Source: Phoronis ovalis (lineage: Eukaryota > Phoronida > Phoronidae). From it: a stretch of DNA of 19,893 nucleotides. The notes beneath the pieces were generated by a model. That model had not been told where the DNA came from and did no database searches. It worked only from the letters and a program-made list of their open reading frames with translations. Positions 14,501-19,893 of the stretch are shown here, one piece after another. The translations under genes were made by a program, and so were the position numbers. Numbering within the stretch: the stretch's first letter is position 1; the number at the start of each line of letters is the position of its first letter. The stretch covers positions 1-19,893 of the forward strand of contig JAOXYB010011011.1 in the NCBI GenBank assembly GCA_028565635.1, in the 5' to 3' direction.

Positions 14501-14507
14501 TCGCCAT
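2324..14507 (-). CDS. MCF2L-like: MCF2L/DBS-like Rho guanine nucleotide exchange factor, N-terminal part (7 exons, 3' end outside window)
   Basis: Coding segments are 14507-14471, 7785-7702, 6320-6206, 5285-5195, 4745-4632, 3397-3281 and 2592-2324, read on the minus strand. All six internal introns have GT...AG ends, and their phases (1,1,2,0,0,0) join into one frame of 275 codons plus two bases. Residues about 14-185 form a SEC14/CRAL-TRIO-like lipid-binding domain, with recognisable stretches SGGKTLKGCPIITFPD, GFVLIIDRR and LVLRPNGFF. From residue 187 a spectrin-like helical repeat begins. This order matches the N-terminus of the vertebrate Dbl/DBS/MCF2L family, which goes on to a DH-PH module activating RhoA and Cdc42 at membranes; the SEC14 region there is known for lipid binding and autoinhibition. 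The DH, PH and any SH3 domain are not in the window. Family assignment is from remembered similarity, not a search. MCF2, MCF2L and MCF2L2 cannot be told apart here. Confidence 0.9.
2593..3280 (-). other. GEF intron 6 (688 nt)
   Basis: Phase 0 intron with a GTAAGG donor and an ATTAATAG acceptor. Apart from A+T-rich sequence I see no gene, repeat array or RNA gene in it. Confidence 0.85.
3281..3397 (-). CDS. MCF2L-like: GEF gene, exon 6: end of SEC14 domain
   Basis: The acceptor is ATTGCTTTCCAG and the donor is GCG|GTAAGG. The 39 codons encode VIMLNSLKEVYNYANPDQLT, then DEFDGTVVFEHGEWIQHRA. 'V-I-M-L-N-S-L-..-L-T-.-E-(F/L)-G-G/D-T-..-(H)-..-WIQHR' matches the last helix of the SEC14 domain and the linker into the spectrin repeat in MCF2L proteins. 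Both ends are phase 0, so skipping this exon would keep the frame but remove the end of the domain. Confidence 0.95.
3398..4631 (-). other. GEF intron 5 (1,234 nt)
   Basis: Phase 0 intron with a GTACTG donor and a CTTTCCAG acceptor. The open frames at 3746-3976, 3789-3983 and 4084-4371 show no recognisable domain. The part around 4190-4380 is less A+T-rich than its surroundings and may be an old repeat relic (see findings). Confidence 0.8.
4632..4745 (-). CDS. MCF2L-like: GEF gene, exon 5: SEC14 domain
   Basis: The acceptor is GCTTTTTTTAG; the donor is CAG|GTACTG, the weakest donor of the set at positions +4 to +6. The 38 codons encode AFFPADLHEVLVLRPNGFF, then SNLASDMGFKFLKDDYKFQ. 'FPADL..VLVLRP.GFF' and 'D.GFKF..DD' are typical of the DBS-type SEC14 fold. 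The open frame runs on into the intron to a stop near 4458, so reading the sequence without splicing gives a false C-terminal tail. Both exon ends are phase 0. Confidence 0.92.
4746..5194 (-). other. GEF intron 4 (449 nt)
   Basis: Shortest intron of the gene, phase 0, with a GTAAGT donor and a TTTTTTTAG acceptor. Nothing else is seen in it. Confidence 0.85.
5195..5285 (-). CDS. MCF2L-like: GEF gene, exon 4: SEC14 domain beta-strand segment
   Basis: The acceptor is GAACTTTGCAG and the donor is GCT|GTAAGT. After one base that completes Thr79, the exon encodes 30 residues, TPESDLGFVLIIDRRNNKW followed by NSVKAILLKIA. 'GF-V-L-I-I-D-R-R-...-W-..-VK' is a strongly conserved strand-turn-helix of SEC14-type domains in Rho GEFs. 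It ends in phase 0, and the next exon starts with Ala, giving the 'KIA-AFFP' junction expected of the family. There is no long reading frame around it, so it is easily missed. Confidence 0.92.
5286..6205 (-). other. GEF intron 3 (920 nt)
   Basis: Phase 2 intron. Its donor end contains the (TA)10 microsatellite at 6181-6200. No other feature is recognised. Confidence 0.85.
6181..6200. repeat. (TA)10 microsatellite beside a splice donor
   Basis: Twenty bases of uninterrupted TA. On the minus strand the exon 3 donor reads GTAAG and runs directly into the repeat, which ends in TACAG. Confidence 0.95.
6206..6320 (-). CDS. MCF2L-like: GEF gene, exon 3: SEC14 domain core
   Basis: The acceptor is TGTTTTATAG and the donor is CCAAC|GTAAGT. 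The exon encodes (G)GKTLKGCPIITFPDNP, then a charged linker, then YRDVVSYLVSVP, and ends with two bases of a Thr codon. The 'P-I-I-T-F-P' strand followed by 'V.SYL.S(V/I)P' is the most recognisable signature of the MCF2L-type SEC14 domain. A (TA)10 microsatellite begins five bases past the GT of the donor, so the downstream flank of this splice site is repetitive and probably length-variable. Confidence 0.92.
6321..7701 (-). other. GEF intron 2 (1,381 nt)
   Basis: Phase 1 intron with a GTAAGT donor and a TTTTATAG acceptor. I see no gene, array or RNA gene inside it. Confidence 0.85.
7702..7785 (-). CDS. MCF2L-like: GEF gene, exon 2: start of SEC14 domain
   Basis: The acceptor is TTTGCTTTTGCAG and the donor is TCTG|GTAAGT. 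The 84 nt supply two bases of Ser13, then YVMGDSICQLTILDVAELLQ and the segment QKYAFMS, ending with the first base of a Gly codon. The pattern 'DVAELL..KYAFMSGG' corresponds to the opening helix of the DBS-type SEC14 domain, where vertebrates have a similar 'L..QFAYLSGGR' stretch. Met16 sits in this exon, so a transcript starting downstream of exon 1 could begin translation here and lose only 15 residues without touching the domain core. Both introns around it are phase 1. Confidence 0.9.
9456..9465. repeat. G10 homopolymer
   Basis: Ten consecutive G on the plus strand within A+T-rich intron. It is a likely source of length variation or sequencing error. Confidence 0.95.
12845..12966 (-). promoter_or_regulatory. 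Possible alternative promoter and untranslated first exon of the GEF gene
   Basis: On the minus strand a TATA-like stretch (TTTTATATAT, 12957-12966) is followed by sequence without a usable ATG (the only one is ATG-TAG), ending at a plausible donor AAAG|GTATTT after 12845. Splicing to 7785 would place Met16 of the main form as the first in-frame start. The interval has more CG dinucleotides than most of the intron and contains a consensus AP-1 site, TGACTCA (12937-12943). There is no direct evidence of transcription. A donor-like CAG|GTAAAC also exists on the plus strand here, so the strand is uncertain. Confidence 0.2.
13242..13260. repeat. Three-copy TTGACA tandem repeat
   Basis: The hexamer TTGACA is repeated three times in head-to-tail order (the third copy continuing as TTGACAT). 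It is short and probably chance or slippage. Confidence 0.85.
14471..14507 (-). CDS. MCF2L-like: GEF gene, first coding exon (MASFGQDVIQNV)
   Basis: This coding part is too short for open-reading-frame calling. It reads MASFGQDVIQNV plus one base (A), followed by a strong donor, A|GTGAGT. That base and the two bases GT that open the exon at 7785 make AGT (Ser), so the phase fits exactly. The ATG has a good Kozak context (A at -3, G at +4). An in-frame TAA lies 39 bases upstream at 14544-14546 with no ATG in between, so this is the natural start if the exon runs upstream unspliced. The 5' UTR continues to higher coordinates. The 12 residues precede the SEC14 domain and contain no recognisable motif. 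The main doubt is whether the 6.7-kb intron really links it to the next exon. Confidence 0.75.
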
Positions 14508-14809
14508 GTTCTGTATTTGTGCATGTATGTACGTATAAAAATGTTATCTTATCTCTAGATAGATTTCGTATTAAGCTTCTTGTATATTGCATTCATAGAT
14601 ACATATTCCAGGTCAATTTTCTAGTTTATCGTATTATAATCGAGTCATTGCGGAATAAATGGGTGAGCTGAAACATATACGTAACAAACTACATCGTTTT
14701 CCTGAGGTCCTGATCATATGCTCATAGTTTGATTCACGGAATTGGAATAAACCGTGTGTTATGCTTATCCGGAACCTCTCTCGAATGTAACCGTCCGACC
14801 GGTGGCGAA

Positions 14810-14820
14810 TATATATAATT
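14810..14820 (-). promoter_or_regulatory. Candidate TATA box for the GEF gene
   Basis: The minus strand reads AATTATATATA about 300 bp upstream of the GEF start codon. A start some 30 bp downstream would give a 5' UTR of roughly 280 nt with several upstream ATGs. A+T-rich DNA produces such strings by chance, so this is weak. Confidence 0.2.
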
Positions 14821-16094
14821 GTCTGGATTCTCTGTCGTAGAGCACTTGTCACACGCTATAATTAATATACGGATCATATATTAACCGAACTATATTAGCG
14901 ACCTTCTTGTTGCCCTTCGTGTATAGATTAAATTATAGTAAAGTTCTTCATCCGCCCGCAACCAAATATTTAAATCTGTTTCGTTGTCGTCATCGTACCT
15001 ATTTCTTCACCGCAATGTGTTACTGCTCACGAACTATTTACTGTTGTATTTATATAGCCTTAGACAGTGCGCGATTTTTGAAAATTGATTTGTTCATATA
15101 TTTATATTTCTTGGACTTTCGACATGATTTCATTCACAAATAATAATGATACTAATACTTCAAGGCCGTTTTATCAAACATTCGTACACGAACTGAGCTT
15201 TAACTGTGCTAAATTTACCTAAGATGTTTTATATTTATATTACAATATTAATGGCCCTAAAACATGTATGTTTTCTACTGAAGGTTCAACAACAGCTGTT
15301 ACTTCATCATGAATTTTTATAAAAACAATAAATCACAGTTGTAGTGGCAACCTGTATCAATCTAAAAATTGATTATTTGAAAGAAAGCTTTATTACGAAG
15401 AATTATGTTCTTAAACCTGTGATTTTTCTTGTTCTGCGTCTCAGCAAGAAAGTACTGCAGTACAGTAGTGGTAACTATTTGTTGCCCTTAATTATTAATC
15501 GAAATGTTTTTACCGCCCTCTTGTGGCAAATATAAATCTTTGCAAAATTTGAAAGCAACCAAAATTCTTTCATGGAAAAGGAGGGCCCCTGTAGAAGTGA
15601 TATGAACTGAAGTAGACGGGAGGTTTAGTGAGTGCCTGAAAAGAAACTTTCTTTCAATTTCGATTACGCTCTGATGCGTCTAGTACTTCTGCTACTTAAT
15701 TAACTGTATTGGGGACTGTACATTTAGGTACTGTTGCAGGAAGGATTAATTGTAAAAATGAACCAGTAGGCAGTCACCCTAAAGAATGATTTTTCCGTAT
15801 GGTACCGATACTACAGCAACTGCACAAAGTACTATGCGACATTCATGAAACAAAGAACAGTATCTGAAACAACTCTATGTTTGTGTTATTCCGGGTAATG
15901 ATGTATATACTCAAGTTTGCACTTATAATGATTTTTTTTATATTTGAAAAAATAAAAATATAATAATTTTACGACATACATACTATTGCAAAACAATGGC
16001 AAAACATGTTCGATCGTATACACAATACCAACAATATTTATAACAAATATTAAAATGCAATAAAAAGATAAACCTTAATATAAATATGAATTTA

Positions 16095-16106
16095 TGCGCA
16101 TGCGCA
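16095..16106. promoter_or_regulatory. Perfect palindromic NRF1-type site
   Basis: TGCGCATGCGCA is an exact 12-bp palindrome matching the NRF1 consensus YGCGCAYGCGCR. It stands out in very A+T-rich flanks and lies 15 bases upstream of the TATA box of the plus-strand gene. NRF1 (EWG in flies) typically binds core promoters of housekeeping genes. Because the site is symmetric it could serve either direction. Confidence 0.65.
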
Positions 16107-16121
16107 GATACTATATTGTGA

Positions 16122-16129
16122 TATAAATA
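16122..16129 (+). promoter_or_regulatory. TATA box of the PPxY gene
   Basis: TATAAATA followed by G is a near-ideal TATA box. With the usual spacing, transcription would start around 16150. Between there and the start codon at 16383 there is no ATG on the plus strand, which supports this as the promoter and gives a 5' UTR of about 230 nt. Confidence 0.6.
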
Positions 16130-16382
16130 GACTTTACAGTATTACCACAGGATAACAGGTCACGCTGCTGTTTGTTTATCTGACTGTACATTGACTGTAG
16201 AAACGTACTTGGCGCAGGTCGACCGAAAGACGGGATTGGCGCTTGTAGACTAAGCGGATAGCAATTAGCATATCAAAACTAACGAGAAACCGGTTAATAT
16301 AGACTTTGGTAGCGTTTGGAAGATTATAGATATTGGGATATTTTAGTCTGTAGTACAATAAGGCTTCACTAAAAACAAAACT

Positions 16383-16410
16383 ATGGGTGCGGGTAATGGT
16401 GATGCCGAAG
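16383..16410 (+). CDS. PPxY gene, first coding exon (MGAGNGDAE)
   Basis: Nine codons and one base, then a strong donor GAAG|GTAAGT. The ATG has A at -3 and G at +4, is the first ATG after the predicted transcription start, and has an in-frame TAA at 16359-16361. It is far too short to be noticed as an open reading frame. Confidence 0.75.
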
Positions 16411-17761
16411 GTAAGTTGCTAAGATATTTTAATAATACGTACGTTCAATGTTATAAGGTCTGCTAACTTTGTGGGCTGTTGTTGGAAGTGACTGGATGCA
16501 CTCTTAGCTGTACATAGTCATCAACATGTTCGGGGTTATTGGATTAGGTCAAAGCAAGATTCTGGAGGCTAATTATAACTTCCTTATGAAGGAGCTGTCA
16601 ATTCAAGGTCAATATGAATGGGCTTCGCCCGAAATATTAATGATAATGGGGCCCCGAATGGGGCTAATGTCTGACGTTATACATTTTTTACAATCTGACT
16701 TGTTTACACGGGTAGATGTTTGTATTTTCACTTGATAGTAATTAACAAACTACGGAATTAAAGCCACATGGAGTAATTGCTGTATGAAATTTTTATCGTG
16801 TAGGTGAGATTTTGTTAATTTCGAACGATTATAAATAGATTTTGACTAGAAAAGTGTTAGCACGGATACTCCGGCGGATACTTTAGATATTGGGCCTATT
16901 ATTAGGACTACCCCGAAAGGGCATACATGTACCTTTTCACGTATTTATAGTCCAGGAGGACCATGCAGGAAATGTGATTCCTTTTCAACTTTTCAAGTCT
17001 AGCAAAGGATTATACCTTAGCAATTAATTAAGCAGGACTTGAACAGTTGAAATAGTCCGTAATCCAACAACCACGTTCGTGAAAATCAAGTCAACTTTTA
17101 ATTTCCTAGCTCCATTTTTAAATTTTAAAGCTAGTGTTTACACGGAAGAACTTTCCAAAACGTTTTCATCATCATGGATCAATATGACGAAACGAATAAT
17201 ATTCACTAATGGCATGTTGCTTAAATTGATTCAGTGAGGTGCGGTGCGGTGCATGATTAATATACTGAATACAAATTTAGTCCAAAAACTTTTCATCTTA
17301 CTCATTCAGTCAGAAAGCTTTCGATGTTTTCTCAATGCAGCTCCCGCATTCAGATATAACTGAAGTTCTTGCATGATACTCGCCATTAAGACGGAAATCA
17401 TTCTTATTGAAAAAGTAAGTTTAAGTTTTGGAGTAAGTTTTTAACATGTTAAACAGTTATGCTTTTGTTTTTAACACAATGGCCACCTTTAATCTTATTG
17501 TCAACATGTTGATTTTAAGCTAGGTACTTTTCCTGACAATACAAAAATGTTTAACTTGGCAGTTTGTCATCAAGTTAGACTTGCTCAAGTCCCTATGAAC
17601 TTAAAAAAAAAAATGTTTATTTCTCTTTTTTATGTGTTTTACATCAGTGTTTTTAATTACCTCGTGGACGGCAAACACCCAACATATATGATAGTAAAAA
17701 AAAAAAAAAATTCGAGATAATTAAAAATACTGATGTAAAAGACATAAAAAAGAGAATTAAA

Positions 17762-17793
<32 letters not shown>

Positions 17794-18802
17794 CACAAGG
17801 ACTTGAGCAAGTCTATCATCAAGTGTTCATGGTTTCAATGTCTGCTAGTTTACATAAAACATCACAGTATGTTTAACGTGTATATAATATTTTAGCTGTT
17901 TTTAACCCTATTTGTCATATGATAAGTTGTATATGATTATCAGTATCCCGCGTGCATTACTTGACTTGTAATCTCGATGCAAGATGTGCTTGTCACATTA
18001 TTTTTTGTTATAATACCTGAATATTGTGTCATCTGTGTTTAATATCACAAGACTGTTCGTTTAACGCAAAAGAATCCCCTTAATGCTAAAAATTGATTAT
18101 TAAATCCTGTAATGAAACATCTCCAGAGTAGACTCGAAACAGGTGCGCGAGTGCAGATTGATGGCTCGAGTCTACGCTAGTTGGGTAGGCCTGCAGATGT
18201 TGCATGGTTAGGTAGGCCTGATCTCCAAGTCGCAGTATGTACTGCTCGAACTATAAGGTCTGTAAAACGGACCGTGTCAAGCCCAGTTTACCACCACATT
18301 TTCATAATAATACCTTATGAAAAAATTACATCACAATTGACTCACACTTCAATAAGTCCAGTACCCGGGGTCCAGTAACTGTGTATTCTGTAGCTAGTCT
18401 GATTTGTAGAGATATTTTAAAACTAATTTTTAGGATGTAACTTTTTAGGATGTAACTTTTTAGTATGTATGCAGCCGCGGGATTCATGTGATTCGTATTC
18501 TGGTAATATTGTGTGGTAGGCTTATGTTGTTCCCCGTATATGTGAGAAATGAAACAGAAATTAAACTAGCGTGACTTCAGTACAAACTGATTGTGCTTCA
18601 GTAAAAGAAATGTATGTTTAATATATGTAAACGTGGACTTAGTCTTTATATTTGATTTTTTGTCGAACGTCAATTTCTATCTTTACAGCCCCGCCATCGT
18701 ACGAATCTCTGTATGGAAAACTGAAGCAAACGAAAAAAGAATCTGCAGGAAATGTTGATTTCGCTAAAAACTCTGTTTCCATTTGTTATCAGTCATGTGC
18801 AG
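16383..18802 (+). CDS. Small PPxY-motif protein, possibly TMEM272-like, N-terminal part (2 exons, 3' end not found)
   Basis: The coding segments 16383-16410 and 18689-18802 join in phase 1 into 47 codons plus one base. The protein starts MGAGNGDAEAPPSYESLYGK and goes on with a Lys-rich stretch and 'GNVDFAKNSVSICYQSC'. PPSY (residues 11-14) is a PPxY motif, which binds WW domains such as those of NEDD4-type ubiquitin ligases. 'PPSYESLYGKLK...ES.GNVDF.K' resembles, from memory, the N-termini of short multi-pass TMEM272-like proteins common in molluscs; this is not checked by a search. The membrane segments expected next would lie in later exons. Gly2 fits a loose N-myristoylation pattern. Intron 16411-18688 is GT...AG. 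The function is unknown. Confidence 0.7.
17238..17252. repeat. (GGTGC)3 short tandem repeat
   Basis: Three exact head-to-tail copies of GGTGC in A+T-rich intron. Confidence 0.9.
17567..17575. repeat. MITE target site duplication, left copy
   Basis: TCATCAAGT directly precedes the left terminal inverted repeat and is identical to the copy at 17816-17824. Confidence 0.85.
17576..17815. mobile_element. Fold-back MITE, 240 bp
   Basis: The ends are a perfect 17-bp inverted repeat, TAGACTTGCTCAAGTCC (17576-17592) and its complement (17799-17815). They are flanked by exact 9-bp direct repeats TCATCAAGT (17567-17575 and 17816-17824), read as the target site duplication. Inside, 17613-17664 and 17713-17764 are inverted copies matching at 48 of 52 positions, around a 48-nt loop, so nearly the whole element folds into one hairpin. 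Runs of A11, A15 and T25 lie in the arms and loop. It has no coding capacity, so it must have been moved by a transposase supplied in trans. A 9-bp duplication would fit a Mutator-like or possibly a hAT-like enzyme, but the superfamily is not decided by what is visible. Confidence 0.88.
17816..17824. repeat. MITE target site duplication, right copy
   Basis: TCATCAAGT directly follows the right terminal inverted repeat and is identical to the left copy. Confidence 0.85.
18128..18175. repeat. Short inverted repeat with 10-bp perfect stem
   Basis: GTAGACTCGA (18128-18137) and TCGAGTCTAC (18166-18175) are exact complements around a 28-nt, G+C-richer loop. It may be the core of a small repeat element or a chance hairpin. 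No flanking duplication is clear. Confidence 0.6.
18427..18469. repeat. 15-bp minisatellite, 2.9 copies
   Basis: The unit TTTTTAGGATGTAAC occurs at 18427-18441 and 18442-18456 exactly, followed by a partial third copy with one change (G to T) to 18469. Confidence 0.95.
18689..18802 (+). CDS. PPxY gene, exon 2
   Basis: The acceptor is TTTCTATCTTTACAG, a good pyrimidine tract. The exon completes Ala10 and encodes PPSYESLYGKLKQTKKES, then AGNVDFAKNSVSICYQSCA plus one base. Its donor is GCAG|GTTTGT, which is weaker than consensus. If this donor is not used, translation would end four codons later at TAA (18811-18813), giving a 50-residue protein. The base composition is clearly richer in G+C than the flanks, as expected of a real exon. 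Confidence 0.8.
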
Positions 18803-19893
18803 GTTTGTTTTAATATAGATTTCTACTATAGCACATTGCCCTTTTAACGATTACGTGACCTGTCGGAGAAGTATATATTAACCCCTATATGCCTTACTTT
18901 ATCACTTTGTTAATAGAGCTGTCATGTCAATTGACACACACACACGCGCACACACGCACACAGGATGCAACATAAACAGTTAAGAAATACAAATACAATA
19001 ATGTGTTATCCGAGATATCCATTAGTTTCGTAATTGTAGTGACATCGACAAGGCATTTTATAATTCGTATACTGCCTGCGTTTAATAGCGCCATAAAAGG
19101 ACATTGGTAAGAAAGACCTGAAGAAAAGATGTGCATGTGTTCTATGACCGCACATACCCATCAGTAGACTATTTCCACTCACTTGAGGGCACCACCGTCG
19201 GGTCTTTTTGATCCAGCAACCTCCAGTTAAAAACAATTCCTGTTTTTTTATTTCACTTTAGAAATGCGCGTGGTGAAATTTAATCAAAGTAATTTGAAAT
19301 ACTAATACTACTTACAGAAAAAGGCATTTCTTTCAACTTAGAGAGGATTTTTATTTTGTTTTGAATCGCTATGTAAGCTAGCCTAGAATAAAGCTTTTTG
19401 TGTATGAATTACACTAGTTCACAGACCGGAGAGCTTTGTCATTGTTCATTCACAAGATGCGACATGCTGGAATGTTTGGGTGCAATTTTTACAATGACAT
19501 TGTGCTGCACAGCCTTTATCTGCATTCTTCTTTTTGACCGGTTTAGTTATGTTCTTATGATAAAAATAACCTGCACACACATGTAGATCATCTGGCAAAC
19601 TCAAGAAAAATCTCTTAAATAGATGAGTTTGTTATCATTGACATATATGACCCGTTTGTTACTCTTCAATGAGTTTAGTGATATCTACCTTAGATGTTGA
19701 ATTTCCTTGTGACGATTGTCAATGTGAATGAATGGTAAAACAGGATAGGCAGGCTAGGGTGACAGGCCTGGAATATATATATAGACAGATATAGTGGGTA
19801 CCTAATAGTGCATATTATTGCTGTTTATCCTATCTATAGGATACCCAGCATTGGTATCGTCTTTTACGTGATAATTTTCAATATTGTTTATTT
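18803..19893 (+). other. Probable intron of the PPxY gene; no further exon identified
   Basis: This stretch follows the exon 2 donor. I checked acceptor-like sites near 19316, 19424, 19455 and 19840 for a continuation in the right phase coding for membrane segments. Each gave an early stop or no plausible protein. The open frame at 19398-19586 has a hydrophobic stretch but no matching acceptor in phase, so it is not called. A CA-type microsatellite lies near the start of the stretch. Confidence 0.6.
18934..18962. repeat. Imperfect (CA)n microsatellite
   Basis: Alternating CA dinucleotides with three CG interruptions (CGCG and a single CG) over about 29 bases. Confidence 0.9.

Larger units (their letters stand above)
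14508..16382. promoter_or_regulatory. Divergent intergenic region between the GEF and PPxY genes
   Basis: The start codons of the two genes lie 1,875 bp apart in head-to-head orientation, so both 5' UTRs and core promoters should be here unless further untranslated exons exist. The plus-side promoter is convincing (NRF1 palindrome and TATA at 16095-16129). On the minus side only a weak TATA-like stretch is seen. Open frames at 14634-14852, 14907-15143, 15344-15535 and 16176-16358 are random-looking and are not called. Confidence 0.6.
16411..18688 (+). other. Intron 1 of the PPxY gene (2,278 nt)
   Basis: Phase 1 intron holding the fold-back MITE (17576-17815), a three-copy GGTGC repeat, a 10-bp-stem hairpin at 18128-18175 and a 15-bp minisatellite. 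The open frames at 16526-16735 and 18181-18378 have no recognisable motif. Confidence 0.75.

Noticed and set aside
14634-14852. 72-codon minus-strand open frame upstream of the GEF start codon
   Set aside because: It is not in a known family and most likely overlaps the 5' UTR/promoter. It is not joined in frame to the GEF coding sequence, which has its own upstream stop at 14544-14546.
19316-19370. Possible third exon of the PPxY gene after the acceptor CTTACAG
   Set aside because: The phase fits, but translation reaches a stop after about 15 residues and shows no membrane-protein features expected of the family.
19398-19586. 62-codon plus-strand open frame with a hydrophobic run as a TMEM272-like membrane exon
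   Set aside because: No acceptor before it enters this frame in the required phase, and the Cys-rich sequence does not resemble the remembered family.
1-19893. CRISPR arrays, prokaryotic operons, rRNA or viral/retroelement polymerase genes
   Set aside because: I looked for regular spaced repeats, gene packing and long polymerase-like frames on both strands and saw none.

Overview
This is a piece of an animal nuclear genome, clearly A+T-rich throughout. It carries spliced protein genes whose short exons (28 to 269 nt) are separated by introns of about 0.45 to 6.7 kb, bounded by GT...AG. There is no bacterial gene packing, no operon structure and no rRNA. The gene content points to a bilaterian invertebrate. 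My impression is a mollusc or other lophotrochozoan, because the small PPxY protein resembles ones I remember from bivalves, but I cannot name a species from sequence alone.

Two partial genes lie head to head. On the minus strand, from 14507 leftwards, I can assemble seven coding exons (14471-14507, 7702-7785, 6206-6320, 5195-5285, 4632-4745, 3281-3397, 2324-2592). Their splice phases join without a break into 275 codons plus two bases. The product is the N-terminal part of a Dbl-family Rho guanine nucleotide exchange factor of the MCF2L/DBS type: a full SEC14 (CRAL-TRIO-like) domain followed by the start of the spectrin-like repeat. The rest of the protein, expected to include the DH-PH catalytic module, must lie beyond the left edge. 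On the plus strand, from 16383 rightwards, two coding exons (16383-16410 and 18689-18802) give the first 47 residues of a small PPxY-motif protein, perhaps TMEM272-like. Its remaining exons lie beyond the right edge or are not recognisable here.

Layout: 1-2323 is intron of the GEF gene. 2324-14507 holds the GEF exons and introns, including a first intron of 6.7 kb with a possible second promoter near 12.85-12.97 kb. 14508-16382 is the divergent promoter interval, with a perfect NRF1-type palindrome next to a TATA box at 16095-16129. 16383-18802 holds the two exons of the PPxY gene. 18803-19893 is probably its next intron.

The clearest mobile element is a 240-bp fold-back MITE at 17576-17815 in the intron of the PPxY gene, with perfect 17-bp terminal inverted repeats and a 9-bp target duplication. 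Other repeats are small microsatellites and one short minisatellite. I see no evidence of a novel multi-gene system. The informative content is the hidden exon structure of two genes that open-reading-frame calling alone mostly misses, their divergent promoter region, and the MITE.
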